From contig OZ017761.1 in assembly GCA_963969365.1 (NCBI GenBank), positions 1,240,001 to 1,304,000 on the forward strand: 64,000 nt of DNA, given 5' to 3'. Both the position numbers and the translations under genes were made by a program. Under the pieces are notes generated by a model, which ran no database searches, was not told where the DNA came from, and saw only the letters and a list, made by a program, of their open reading frames with translations. Below are positions 1-12,858 of this stretch, piece by piece. The number at the start of each line of letters is the position of its first letter. The first letter of the stretch is position 1. The DNA is from Asterochloris sp. CNOR1. Its lineage: Eukaryota; Chlorophyta; Trebouxiophyceae; Trebouxiales; Trebouxiaceae.

Positions 1-506
1 TAAGGATTTGAGAGATGAGTCAACAATGCGGGGGTTCGCTGCAAGGGGCAACAAGTTTTATGTGGTCATAGCTGTACTAGGCAGGCAGCATAAAGCATCA
101 AATCCCAAGTCCAAATTACCTCCACTCAATGCAATTGCTTCTGCACGGCAAACAAATCGTTCTGGGGAAGAAGACCCGCTGGAAGTAGTGGCCCAGGTGG
201 CCAGTGCAAGAGTGCAGCGGAGGAGCATGCCCACAGGGCCACAGGGTGGAGCAGGCTTGCCAGCATGGGACTGGCCTGCGTGTGTATTGATGGAGACCTT
301 CACAGGAGGGGGGCTGTCTGCCGACACAGTGTGGGTAGGTGGGAATGAATGATGAACTGTGCTGGGGATGAATGATGAACTGGGGGCAGCGCCTGGTACA
401 ATGAGATGTGGTGCGCGGTGCCGCATGTTCGAAGGCCCCTTAGTCCCCCTTCAGCCTGGCAGGGCCAGCCTGCTTTGCAGCACTACGGATCGGCATCAAC
501 ACATCC
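1..506. other. 3' flank of the first bZIP gene, no gene seen
   Basis: This stretch lies downstream of the stop codon of the minus-strand bZIP gene and probably holds its 3' untranslated region. Open frames exist on both strands, but they overlap each other and show no recognisable protein. A 15-bp direct repeat occurs twice, at 345-359 and 368-382. I see no clear algal polyadenylation motif (TGTAA) on the minus strand here. Confidence 0.5.
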
Positions 507-3500
507 TCACTTGGCAGCGCCGGCCTGCTGGGCAGTGGTTTTACGGCACTGCTCCAACTGGGCAGCCAGCCTCTCGAGAGCCAAGTCCTCCTGACTCTTC
601 TGGGCACCTGTATTAGTGGCATCCATGGCGGGACCACCTACAGCAGCAGCACCCCCTGGCTGCTGCTGGGATGACTGGCCCAGCTGCTGCAGCCTTTGTT
701 GCTGCACCAGCAGGGCCAGCAGCTGTGCAGGCAATGGGCCCGGGGCTCCCTGCAACATGGTCGGCTGCTGCTGCTTCGGGGCCAGCAGCTCAATCAGACG
801 GTCATGGGTGCCTGCAGAAGGATAAGACTCCATGCTGAGGGGTTTGCCAGTGGCAGGCACAGAGGGAAGCATTTCACAGGGGCAGGCACCCACCCTGCCA
901 TTGGCAGGCAGGGTGCGTAGCACTGCGCAGGCAGCAGCGTTTGGTTGCGAGGGGGCAGACCACGGCAGGCGGAGGGGTGAGCAGACAACAATGATTCACG
1001 CCGCCGGCGGTGAGAGGTGCCTGACCTCTTGCTGGCTTAATGTTGGCATTGGCATGTGCAGCTCACCTGCTCCAGCACCAGCCTGCTGCTGATGCTGGGC
1101 ACCAGCACCTCCCAGCCCACCACCAGCCATCAGAGCATTCATCTGCTGCCCCGCCAATGGCCTGACCTGCTGCTGCTGCTGCTGGGGCAGCATGGAGCCT
1201 CTCACAGCCATTTCGGCTGTAGCAGCGCGCGGCAACTGCTGCTGAGGCTGCGAGGCCTGCTGCAGGCTGCCCCACAGCATGGTCTCGGCGCTGCTTTTGC
1301 CGGCCAGCTGTGCAGCCAGGGCAGCCAAGGGGTCTGTCAGCTCCTGGGCGACTGCTGTCTGCGGCAGCTGCTGCTGCCGCAGCCCAGCAGGCTCGCCAGC
1401 GGCAGCGCCCAATATCTGCTGCCCGTGGGGCTGCTGATGGGGGGCTGGGCTGGCCCCAGCCTGAGCCTGAGCCTGAGCTTGCATGGTCTGCTGCGTTGGC
1501 TGGGTGATCGGCTGGCACACCAGGCCGGTGGAGGCAGCACTGCTGGTGCTGTCAGAGTTGACACCGATCTCTTTAGCTGGACCCGCAGCCGCCCCTGCAG
1601 CACAGTGCAGACCGGTGGAGAGGGCACAGTCCCATCTGGCAACCCCTCCATGTTGGGCCTGCGGCCACGAAGTGGCCTCCACAGGTCTTCTTGAAAATGC
1701 CACGACACACCTCCACCAGAGAGACCTGGCACGGCTGACGCGCTCAAGAAGCCACACCAGAGGCGCCTGGCCTCGAAACACTGAACAGGCCATGACCCGA
1801 CCTGGGGCTTTCCAAACACGCAGTGAGCATTGCTAGAGGCCCACATCAGCGCCGTTCAGAACTCCAGGGCTGAATCTAGTTCGCATGCAAGATCCTGACC
1901 TGAGGGACCAGGCAGCCCCTCATGGGTGGGCCCCGCCGCGCCCTGCCCGGCCAGCATGGCAGCGATGTGGCTGCCCCCCAGCTGCAGAGCCAGGGAGGCC
2001 AGGGCGTCCCCCTGTTGCTGCTGGTGGCACATGCGTGCCATGGAGCGCTCTAGCACCTGCACCTGGGCACGCAGGGACTGGTTCTCTGCCGTCACCTCCC
2101 TGCAGGCAGCACAACTCAGGATCTGAGAGACTTGTGTGATTCAGGCACAGCATCTGTGTCAGGTAAGGCAGCAATGCAGATCGATGGCTGTGCAGCCTCA
2201 TGTGACAAGCGCCTTGCATATGGCAGGAGGTGATGCTGCAAGCAGTTGTGCACGTCATGCCCCAGTGTCCCATGTTGTGTCTGTGTGGCCTCAGCCCTGC
2301 TGAAGGCTTCATGATGTGCAGGCAGGGCAGATGCAACATTTCATGCCACAGCGCTCATAATAATTGGAAAAAATAAACACCATCCAGGGCATACCGCAAC
2401 GTGCTACTAGACAGTTGCGATTCCCGGTCACATCCCACTTGCGATACCAGCTGACCACCATGACCTCATCCTATACCAATGGTTTGAGGCTGCTACCTGC
2501 CCAACTAACACCTTGAGCTGCACCTCCAGGGACAATGACAGCAGGCTAGGCTGCAGCCAGCACACTGCATCTGACTGACGCTCACCGATAGCTCTGGCTG
2601 ATCTGGGGGACGCCCATGACCAGCAACTTGTTGGCATTGGTCAGCTTGGTCACCTTGTCCTGAAGCCCTGTGATGAGCTTGGTGGCTTCACCCAGCTGCA
2701 GACATGGCAATGGAAAAGTGTGAGTGTCTGTGCGGCCAGTTCAGCCGCGGGGACCAGCAAGAGCAAGCCTGGTGCAACAGAACTGACAATTGGATAACCT
2801 GCGGACAGGGGCAAGGGTGTGAAAATGGGTGTTTGTTAGGTGTGGCAACTTAGCAAAAGCAAGCGTAGTCTCGGACACCTTTGCTGTGATTGGTGGCCCA
2901 GCTGCAGGCCGGCTGAGGAGGCAAACTTGGCAGACTCAAGAAAGGAGCTCAACGGGATGTCAGGCATCGCAAAGGCAAGTGCATGCTAGGGCAGCAGCTC
3001 ACTGAGCTGAGGTGAAGCCGGACCTGCAGCACAGCCTGTGATGCGGATCAAGGGCAAGGAGGAGCCTGCCGCACAAACAGGGCGGGGTGCCCCAGCTTTG
3101 CATTTCAGGCACCTGCACTTTGCCAGCAAGGCAGCCCTACTGCAGCAAACAGCAGGGAATCATGCAGAGCAGCAGAGCCAACCGCAAATGCACTAGCGGT
3201 GACAACGCACCACGCTGATGCGTTGGAGTCACACCAATGGCTCTGCCTGTGACTCACCTGCTCCCGGAATGCGTCCAGTTCCCTTGCCTTGCGCATGCGG
3301 GTGCGCCGTGCGGAGTCCCTGTTTGACAGACGCCTGCAGGGACACGGGGTTGCAGTGAGACGACAGCTCGAACTGCTGAGGCTCTGCTGGGGTCAGCCCT
3401 GAGAGCTTGCATGAAGTGGTGCCGAACACCATTGCACACTGACGTGACTCGAGGGCACAGAGCCCCACTGCTGTCCAGCCAAGGTCATGCGCGCTCAACC

Positions 3501-6500
3501 AGCCCTTGTTCAATGTGGCGTCACCTCTTCTTCACTCTGTCGTCAACGTCCTCTCCCTCATCCCCAGTCATGCCCTCATCCCCCGTCAACAGGCCGGTCT
3601 CGCCTGCAGGGAGGGGAGAGATGGGCGGGAGATGCTCTCAAGCAGAGCACAGCTGCTGACACTGTGTGCAGCATGGCCACAGCTAGCCATGCTCCCTGCC
3701 AGCGCCTGGCCAACAGTATGACGCTGGCCAGCTTCATTCAGGACATGCATCATGCAGAGCGGCCCAAGGTGTCAAGCACATCCTGCCTGCTTTACCTGAC
3801 AGATATGTAATAGCGCACGGTGTAACCATGCTGGCCACGGCGCGCTGAAGCTCGCAACCTGAAAGGGCCCCCATGCCCAACAGTGTACCCCTGCGCTGTC
3901 ACGCCGTGGGCAAAACAGACATGCTGCAGGTCATGCATGACGCACAGCCATCTGCTGACTTGTGCCCCCTGGGGCAGACAAGGCATGATGGATGTGATGC
4001 ACAGCCAGCAGCTTACCTGTACCGGGCAGCGACTGTCCTCGTTCCAGGTTATTGCGATCCTGCCTCGGGAGGGGGCCGTCAGGCCTCTCGCTCTGGGACT
4101 GCCGCGGGCGCTTTCCCCTGCTGCGGCCGCTCATGGCTGGCTGAGCCTGCACAGGGGCGCTCATGACAGAACGTGCCTGCAACGCACAGCAATTGTCCCC
4201 CTCTCAGCCCTGCTGCACGATGCGTAGCCTACAATCGATGGGAAGCCCGTGCGGCTGCCTCAAGCCCCCCAGTGCTGGCTGTCGGACCATGCATGCAGCC
4301 TGTTAACCACGCCCGCCATTGCAGGGGTGCAGACTCGTCTGCAGCTTCCACCTGCAGACCCTCCCGGTGGACGCAATACTGCTCACTCAAGAATGGAGGG
4401 CTTGCAGGACAGAAGGGGCTGACATGATGGGAGCAGCCAACCAGCAAGCTGCCACACCCATTCCCCAGGACTACCATCCCCCCCCCCAGGCCCCTCAGAG
4501 ATGCAGTTGTTCACCTTCCTGCCCCTCTGGCGTCCCTGAGACCCACCAGGCTCCGGGCGATCATGCTCCTCACGCTCCAGGTCCTCGATCGACCCCGGCA
4601 CAGGAGGGAAGCCCTCAGTTAGAATGGTGTCCAGGTCTAGTTCCACATCAGGCTGCAGGCACAGAGAGGCAGGGCTCAGCAAGCAGCAGCCCTGCTCAGG
4701 TGCCCTTGACGCACACACAGCATGCCAGAACAGGGGTTGCACACGCGGGCAGTGTGAGCTGCCAAGGCTGCCAGGCATCATCAGGCTGTGTTTCACCTGC
4801 ATAAGCTCCCCTCACCCTGTGCATGGCAGCCTCCTGGGCAGTCGTCCTGAAGTGCCCAAGGCAGCTATGGAGGACCAGGCAGGCATCACATGCAGCCCCA
4901 CAGCAGCTTGCCAGACGATCGAAACCACGAGCAGTCTTTGAGAGGAGCCTCATGTATAATGTTGGGCCCCAAATGCGGCCCACAGCACTCATGAATACCT
5001 GACATGCAGCACCACAGCAGCCAACCACCGGCTCTCATGCGCTCGGCAGCCCACGGGCTGAGGTGGACACTTCAGGTGGCCATGCATCAGCCCCTGGAGG
5101 AACAGGCGCAGCCCACAAGCGGGCGCCAACCCTGAGGCTCACCCGACGCTTGGCAGCTCGCCGGCTGGTCAGCTGGTCGCCCCCCTCAGGTGCCCGCCCC
5201 GCGGCACAGGTCTCCGAGGCCCCCGTCAACTTGCTGCCCGTCCCCGTGCTGCGGCTCATGCTGCTCCGCAACAAGCGACGGGGCCCTCCTCCATCAGCTG
5301 CAGAGCGCGCCAGTCCAGGGCTCAGCACCCCGTGCTTGGCGGCAGCTGAACGCCCGGAAGTCTCTTGGGCAGCGGCCGACCCTGCCGGGGTCTGCTCTGC
5401 ACCATCCTCCTGCGCAGCAGAGGGCAGGGATCTCTGGCATCAGGGGTGCTCAAGTATCAGCCCACCCTGACTTGACGTCTCAGATCAGCAGGCGCTGACC
5501 ATCACCAACTTTGCTTGGCTTGTGACCCTGCTGCAGAGACACCCCAGAAGCTTGCAGCCAGAAGCTGTAAAGGTGCAGGGATGGTGGCTGAACCAGCCAG
5601 ATCCCCCAGGAGTGGGCCAGGATGCTGGCCAATTGCCGGTGCGCAAACTCCTGCCATCAGGTTTGCTTACTGGCGGGGTGGCTTCGCTCCGCTCAGGAGG
5701 CCCTGGCTGCAAGGGGGCATCTGGCTGCGACATGGACGGGGTTCCTGTGGCCGACTTGAGGGCCGGAGGCTGCCGAGTGGGTGGCGGCGGCCGGCGCCCT
5801 GACCTGCCGCGCTTGAGCTTCAGGATGGGCAGCTGCCTTTGACTGCCAGACGTTGTGCCCGAGGGCTGGCCTGTCTGTTCATCTGCAGGGCATCAGAAGG
5901 CGGGTCTGACAAGCACAATTCAGCCAGAGTGAGCAGGCCCCAGGCTGAGTGCCAAAGGCAAGTCTGTTCACGCATATGTAGGGCCACACTGGGCCAGAGA
6001 GCAGCCAGGATGGGGAGCTGTCTGTGGCAGGAGCAGAAGATTCTGCCAGAGGGCTGATCTAAATGGGCATCTGCAAAAGCTGTCGGAAGCAGGCCCTTTG
6101 CCCTACATTGCACAACATGGGAAGCTGCATGTAGCCAGCAAGCTTGGCGCCCAAGGCGTGATCTCTTCCTGCTGGGCATCTGCAAGGGCAGCTCAGCGCG
6201 CTGGAGGGCCAAGTGATGGCCCCATCATGGCTGTGGTTCCTGGAGCAGCCAGATGATCTGTGCATCCCTCTCGTGTTATATGCAACTGTGCATGTGGGCT
6301 GTTGTCATGCTCCAGGCAGCCAGTCTGGGCTTTGTGTCAAGCCTGGATCCCGCACATGGCATGGCTCATCTCGGCTCACCTCACCTCTTCCTCACATGTG
6401 CACTGCCGTCCCAAGGCCCTCACCTCAGCCCGTCCCCATGCCCGCCAGCACACGACTGTGCATGCAGGGCACTCACCAGCAGGAGGCTTTGCAGCCCCTG

Positions 6501-9499
6501 TGACATCATCCCCGTCACTGCCCTCCCCAGCATCGCCACTGATGCCATGCAGCACCGCCCCGTGGCTGTCCCCCCGGTCCTTGTCCGCCACCTGCTGCTG
6601 CTGCTGCTGCCTGCCAGTCAGGGCAGCCTGCACCTCAGGCTGGCCCTGCCCCTGGCCCGCAGCCGCTGCCAAGCCGCCCTTGCCCCTCGGGGGGCCGCGT
6701 GAGGACGCCCGTAGCTCCCCCTGGGGCGGGGCAAGCACCAGCTGCTGCTGGGGAGCAGCAGGCCCCGCCGCCACGCTGGCTCCCGCCAGCAGGCCTGGCC
6801 CAGCCAGAGGGCCTGCCCCTGCAATCACCCCTGCCCCTGCCAGAGCCCCTGCCCCGGCCAGGGGGCTTGCCCTGGCCGCTTGCTGGTGCTGAAGCTCCTG
6901 CTGAGGCGCCTGCTCCAGGGAAGCCAGGGCAGCCCCGACAGACTCGCCAGGGAGACTGCGCGAGGGGCCGCGCTCCAGGCCCAACCCCAGCTGTGGGCGC
7001 TGCTGGTGGGGGCCGGCAGCAGTTCTGCGGGGGCTGGGGCCCAGCAGGGTGGCATCCCCCGGGAGCTGGCGCTGGTCAGGGAGCAGCTGGTACTTGCTGG
7101 GGCTGTCCCGGGACCCAAAAGCTGCCAGCGCCTCCCGCTCCAAGCTGCTGAGCCTCAAGTCTGCAGCCAAGAGAGGGACAGCAGACCGGTCACACGTCTG
7201 CACCACACAGACTCAGGCTTGTGTGACTGTACACAATGATATGAGAGCTGCTGGGCCCTATGTCTGCACATACATGAGCGCACATGAGTCTGCTTGCCGG
7301 CTGGTGCAGCAGGAGGGCTGCTGGGTCTTGGGTCTGCAGGTAAGAGCAACCGAGGCTGAGTTCGTACATCAAGAGATCTAGCGCGGCTTTGAACCACCCT
7401 GCCCTTGAGGTCAAAGCAAAATGTTTATCCAGGAGGCATGTGGCTTTGTTGCCACCCCTCATCTGCACATGGCAGCAAGATGCCTGCAACAGGCAGGCCT
7501 CAGCACAGGCTTGCGTGAACATTGTGAGACGATCTGCTGACAGCGGCCATGCAAAGAAACAGGCACAGCTCAAGAAAGTAGGACAGGAGTGGAACACTCT
7601 CGGAAGTAAGACGAGACTGGAACACAACACCTCCAGGTTATGCAGGCAGGGCTCACCTACTGGGGCGGCATTCTGCAGACCACCTCCAAACTGGGCAGGC
7701 AGTGGTTCCATGTCCATCACATCTGCTGGGAAGGCATCAATCCAGATGTCCTCCAGGGCAAGGTCTGCAGCAGGACAGGGGTCGGCTGCCCTTCATGGCA
7801 TGCTCATGCTTTCGAATGGCAAGCAAGGCAGGCCCCGGTCGGCAGCAGCGAAGGACGCTTCAGGACCGAGATTATCTACGAACAGCGGCAATGCTCGAGG
7901 TACCTCAAAGGCCAGGAAGGCTGCAGACAGATTTGTAATCCATCTGAAGTTGCAGAGTGTTCCCTGAACGGGTGCTCACCAGGCACCTCCTGGCGGCTCA
8001 GCTGCTGCCCTGGCAGCTGGGCTGGCTCCTGTACCCTCTGCCTGAGCTGAGGTCCCGGCGCCAACAGCTCCTCATATCCTGTCACAGTGTCCGAGTAAAC
8101 AAAGTTGTGGCTGTTCCTAGCCTGCAGGGCAGAGGAGGGGACATGCTCGAGTCCCTACAAAGCAGTCTGGCTGATGCACTGCAGGTGCTACACAGCGGGC
8201 AACAGGTCATAAGAAACCTGCAACAGACCACAACCACATGCAGCAGACTTCAATCTCAGCAGTCTGCTAGATATGCAGGCAGCAATGCTGAGTAGCTGCA
8301 ACATCCCGTTTTGGTGACACAACCCCTTCCAAACTAAGCAAGGCTGGGGTGCTATGGGCTGGCCTCTGTCACTTGCCAGGCCCTGCCTCGAGCCTGAGCA
8401 CCTCAGATCAAGCTGCGATAGCAGGTCTGATCAGCAGCTGGCCCCATGGCTGGGACTGTTGGGGGTTCAGCACAGGCATCCCCAGCCTAGCAGGCCAAGC
8501 TGCCCCTTTGCGGCCCTTGCCATCTCTGTAAACATGACAATGGCAGCACTGGCTGCGTCCTTACCAAGGGCTGCTCCATGGACTGCAGAGTGCGCTGGAA
8601 GGCACCAGGATCCACTCCCATCTCCAGCATCAGATCCTGCATGGTGCGTGCTGGCAAGGTGCCGCTCCCGCCAGCAGCCTGCCGCCTGGCACTTTCGCTT
8701 TGCCCAGGCCCAGCCTGGGCCTGCTGCTGGTGGTGGCCCCCTGCCGGCAGGCCGGCGTGCTGCTGGGCCAAGGGATTGTTGTCGCTGCTGGGCCACAGGT
8801 GCTGCTGATTATGGTGCTGCATCTCCAGGCCCCCTGCCAGGGGGTCCAGCCCTGCATGCTGGACATGGATGCCAGTAGCCTGGCCCATGGCGGGCACGTG
8901 TTGCCGCTCTCCGACAGCCCTCGGCTGCTGGTGCCCCAGCCACCTCTCACTGTGCATGCTCTTGCTCTTGTCTCCAAATACATGCTGGTATTCCTGCGGG
9001 TCACAGAGGCAGAGATCGGGATTGAGCCATCAACGTTGATGACTGGGATATCTGACACCCAGATGCTCCAGCAGCAGCATGCATGCTCACCTGCTCAAGC
9101 ACATCAGTTTCGTGCACTTGAGGGAGATGCCCCCGGCGACTGCTCAGTGGAGCGCCTGCAAGGCCATGTCATGCAGAAGTGAGGGACTGGAAACTTGCAA
9201 GCAGGTGCATGCCAACAGAGCAGATGAGGGTGCAAGGGGGACGCATGACATGGAGTCGCTGATAATGGCAGCTGAGTGGCCCCATAGTACATGGGCAGAA
9301 AGTGTGCACATGCAAGGCAACCTGCGCCGATTGGAAGTAGGCGGGCGTCTGGCAACAAGCTGAAGCCTGTGTGACTGCTGTAGTGAGACGCATCATGGCC
9401 GCTGTTGCTGCGCATGCTGGGGTTCACGTCCAGCAGGGAGCCGTTAGCTCCCTTTGCCCCAACCCCTTGGCCTCCATCTTCCACTGAGCTGCTGGACAT
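507..9499 (-). CDS. Large bZIP transcription factor, 16 exons, 1226 residues
   Basis: Predicted DNA-binding nuclear regulator of the bZIP family. Exons run 9322-9499, 9091-9155, 8565-8993, 7980-8121, 7657-7764, 6477-7160, 5671-5882, 5143-5409, 4515-4652, 4017-4176, 3525-3603, 3258-3333, 2586-2695, 1900-2099, 1067-1594 and 507-811. All phases agree and the total is 3,681 nt. The start ATG follows an in-frame TGA 13 codons upstream. The basic region (about residues 818-836) reads KKRRLSNRDSARRTRMRK and keeps the N-x7-R pattern. A zipper follows (about 839-880) with heptad L, L, I, V, N. N-terminal regions are Gln/Gly/Ala-rich with acidic patches such as LEDIWIDAF and ELDLDTIL, possible activation segments. 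The C-terminus is Gln-rich. Most bZIP proteins are far shorter. The DNA target is unknown. The bZIP identity is firm; the N-terminal exons rest on phase only. Confidence 0.85.
2586..3603 (-). other. bZIP domain of the first bZIP gene, split over three exons
   Basis: Three exons encode the DNA-binding and dimerisation core: 3525-3603 (acidic lead-in and the first basic residues), 3258-3333 (basic region NRDSARRTRMRK) and 2586-2695 (leucine zipper). One intron falls inside the basic cluster, between KK and RRLSN. The join restores the Arg codon as AG plus G, which is strong phase evidence that these exons belong together. Confidence 0.9.
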
Positions 9500-10304
9500 C
9501 GGATCTGGGTCACCACCAGCTGTGTGAGCGCCTCATGGCCGGCAGTGGGCGAAATACACGCTCACGACGCAGGGGCATCAATCAAGCCAACACTTTCTGC
9601 CTGTTTGTACGGGCTTAAAGGTCGGGTGTCTGTGGCAGAATCGAGGACACTAACGAAGGGGCACCTAGCAAGGGTCACCGTGGTGCTCAAAGCTCTTAGG
9701 TGCTGAAGCGCATCACGGAAGGTCTACTGAAGCAGTCTCAGCAGTAAAGCCTCCTACAGCTTACAATAAACCCACCAATCTTGTCGCAAAACTTTTTGTT
9801 TGAATTTTTAGTCCATATTGAACTGCAAAAATTTGCCAATTGTGCAGGAACAATCGCCTTCACAGCTGAATGCTTGCTCAGCTGAGCACAACACTCAGCA
9901 TAGGGTCACATATTGTTTGGTTCCTGTCGGCAACATCTGTTCTGCTGTGGTGGGGTCTGAATCCCTGGGCTATGGAGCACCAGGGTCAATGCAGCTGTCA
10001 CTGTAAGGTACATGTGTCGAATCTGAGGAAGATTGTGGTCTTTAGTCTAGTCAATCTGAGATCAGCCCTGGCCCGGTCCAGATCTGCAGGAAAATGAAGG
10101 AGGTCGTTCCTCAGGCATCCAGCGGGGGGTGCACCAAGCGTTGGACAAGCAATGGGCTCTGCTGTGCGCACGAATTCGTCGAGCAGCAGGGCTTGCCTCA
10201 GAGGGTAGCACCAGGTGTAAATCATGCCCTGCATGGGCATGGAGTGCCTCCAGATGCACACAGCAACCTCATGCAGAGTGCTTTTGCCTGCAGCTTGTGC
10301 CATT
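9500..10304. other. Intergenic: 5' flank of bZIP gene 1, 3' flank of bZIP gene 2
   Basis: No convincing coding segment. An AT-rich stretch at about 9755-9840 contains the minus-strand pentamer TGTAA (plus-strand TTACA near 9759). TGTAA is the usual green-algal polyadenylation signal, so this could end the transcript of the upstream minus-strand bZIP gene. The part nearer 9500 should hold the promoter of the large bZIP gene, but I see no TATA box. Confidence 0.4.
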
Positions 10305-12391
10305 CTATACACCAACGATTCGGAGTCCCCGACCTACCGGCAGCGCCAGGGGCAGGGCGTGCTCTGCATGGGCCGCAGGGCTTGAGATGGCACCGGCCAG
10401 TGGCATGAATTCGTCACAGGATGGCACCCCTCCAGGGAGCCCTTGTGGCGGTGCTGGCCAGGCAGGAGCCCCATTGTTTCCAAACATGCTGCCCTGCAGT
10501 GCACAAGACAGCCAGCTGATCAGCAGTGGCGGCTGCAGCCAATGCAAATGCCTGGTAGGAGACCAGCTGCTCTCAGAAATGCTGCCTTCAGTGCTCCGCA
10601 CCAGTGCTTTGTGCAGCATGGGACCCTCAACACCTGCCCAAAAGAATTGTCAGGCATCAGCAGGCATTGCTCTGCATGGCACGACACAGCCATTGCTCGA
10701 TGCCACTGCGTTGCTGCTTGTGGGCAGATTTGCATTCCACTTCCACCAGACCTGCCCCACCCAAGGCAGAATTCATCACAGCTGTTTCACCCCATGGACA
10801 CCCCTCCTGACCTATGAAATGCTAGACTGCATGGCACAAGCCCAGCAGTTTGGGGCCTGCAGCAACACAAAGCTTGCGCTTGATTTTCAGGGTCAGACAG
10901 GAGAAAGACGCCGCCAACAATGCACGGCTTGTCACTGAGAGTTGGCAGACCCTGCAGGGCAGGCCCACAGGCAGGGCTGACCTGCTAGAGCTGCCGGCAC
11001 ACTCCGTGCATCTCTCATGCTCAACACAATGGGCCAGACTGCACATCAGCAGGCAGGCCTACTGCATCACCGGCAAGTAGGCCAACAGCAGGAGCTGCCC
11101 CATGGCTCAAGGAACCGTGCACCCAGACTCAAGGCCAACCAAGTTGTTGAGAGTGGGCACCTGCAGCTTTGTATCTGCCATGCGCCGGCAGCTGAATGAG
11201 TCCCAGCAGGCATGCCCGCAGCCTGTTCATGCTGCACCAGCCTTCAATGGATGCTGCCAGTCCAGGCTGACCTGCGGGACTCCTGGGATGGCCGGCATCG
11301 TCATCAAACCCTCACAGGGACTGCCCACCCTGACAGCGGCAGGCAGCGCCGCTCTGCCGGCTTGAGTGGGCTGAGCGGGCTGTGGAGCCATGGGGGCCTG
11401 CAGCCCGGCTGCCACGGAGCCAAGACTGAGGACTGCTGAGGCAGGCGGCTGCGGACCAGTCCTGAAGCTCAGCGGGGGAATTGCCAGGCCAGTCAGCCCC
11501 GCACATGCCACAAGTGTGCTCAGCGAAGGTGGCTCCAGTGCGCCAGTTGCCGAGCGGGCGCCTGTCTGATGAAGAAGGCCTGTGCACCCTGCTGCTGCTG
11601 CTGCTGCTGATACTGTAGCGCACTGTGCTGAGCTGAAGGGGGGCTGGGGGGGCTGAGGGGCCTGGAGTCTCTGAAGCTGCAGTGTCATCTGATGATTGTT
11701 CCTCACAATGGCGTTGGAGAATAGCAGGAGTTGGGTCAGCTGAGCCTGCACAAGTTAGCAGGTGCAATTCAGCTGTATGGTGCGACTGCTCTGCTCAAGG
11801 CAGCAGCATATTCTTGAGGCAGGTGTGCCTGATGAGCAATGCAACTGAGATGCAGAAGCTAGCCACTCAAGTGATGGACATGAGTCAAAGCCCACCTGGA
11901 AATGCTGATTCTCTGCATCCAGCACCATGAAGCGTCGCTGCACACACACCACAAACTTCAAGGGTTGAGGCTGCTCTGAATCATCTGATCAAGATGAGCT
12001 GCTCCAGGCAGCGATCAGGGTCCTGGCGAACAAACCCCTGCCACACAGACCAATGCTGCCTGCAAGGGATGCTGTTGTACAGTTTCCTGCATGCAGGGGT
12101 CAGCCCTTATTCACCTGCAGCCTCTGCAGTTCCTGCTGCCTCCTCTGCCTCAGCCTGGCTGCAGCCTGCCTGTTGGCTGCACGCCTGGAAGGCAACATGG
12201 CAACACGTCAGGCCAGGCGGCGCCGTGAGGTCTACATGTTGCATTGGGATCACAGGAAGCCGCATGCTTGATGCAGACCTTGATGCTGCAATCAAACCAC
12301 TTGAAACATGTGCACACCTTTTCTGTGGCCGCTCTGTGAGATCCCCTCACCTGCGGTTACTTCTGTTCTGCTCATCTATGTTTCGAGTCAT
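10305..12391 (-). CDS. Second bZIP transcription factor
   Basis: Predicted nuclear bZIP protein, about 271 residues from the ATG at 12391. Exons are 12351-12391, 12115-12184, 11896-11937, 11272-11745 and 10305-10493. The basic region includes NRRRAANRQAAARLRQRR, where N-x7-R is kept but the usual Ser/Ala positions are Ala-rich. Heptads continue through QELQRLQ, FMVLD and LTQLLLF. The long exon encodes a Pro/Gln/Ala-rich tail. An upstream extension is possible: exon 2 stays open to 12438, and a phase-matched exon 12513-12693 would add an N-terminus and give 347 residues. That puts the start only 165 bp from the transporter stop and makes the AT-rich stretch 12478-12520 intronic, so I prefer the shorter form. 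It is not a close duplicate of the other bZIP gene. Confidence 0.72.
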
Positions 12392-12858
12392 GATGAGTTT
12401 GGCTTCCAGCCAACGGCATGCAGCTAACCGATGCAGTTCTGCAGGGTCACCATGATGTGATGGACGAGAATCAATTTTGATGATGATTTTTGTAAAGTTT
12501 TGTATACTTTACGTGAAGGCTTGGTTTGCATATCAGATGGGCTCCTACAGGGGCGTAGATGCTTAATAGTCTTCATGACTCTGTTGCTGTGCTGCAGCCC
12601 TCGAGCGCGACACCAAAGTTGCTCCATGCATGGCATCCGCAGGGATTTGTCTGTAGCTGTCAAAGAGGCAAACTGTGGGCTGTCAGTGCTCATTGAAGGC
12701 TGTTGTCACCTCTGAGGCTGCAGGGGCTGCAGGATGGCTGCTAGCTGCAGCCTTGTTGGCAATGCCTGTGTTGAGTTGGCGGATGCGATGCTGCGTGCCT
12801 GCAGTGGCACTTTCACCATCATTGCAATCCTTCTTTACTGCTGGGTGCACAGCGCCCC
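12392..12858. promoter_or_regulatory. Presumed promoter of the second bZIP gene
   Basis: This gap separates the transporter stop from the second bZIP start, both on the minus strand. It contains the most AT-rich stretch nearby (about 12478-12520). It probably holds the transporter 3' end and the bZIP promoter, unless the longer bZIP model starting at 12693 is right. No specific factor site is recognised. Confidence 0.35.

Noticed and set aside
996-1793. Long Gln-rich frames on both strands over 996-1793
   Set aside because: Only the minus-strand part 1067-1594 is used, as an exon of the bZIP gene. The other frames are shadows of CAG/CTG runs.
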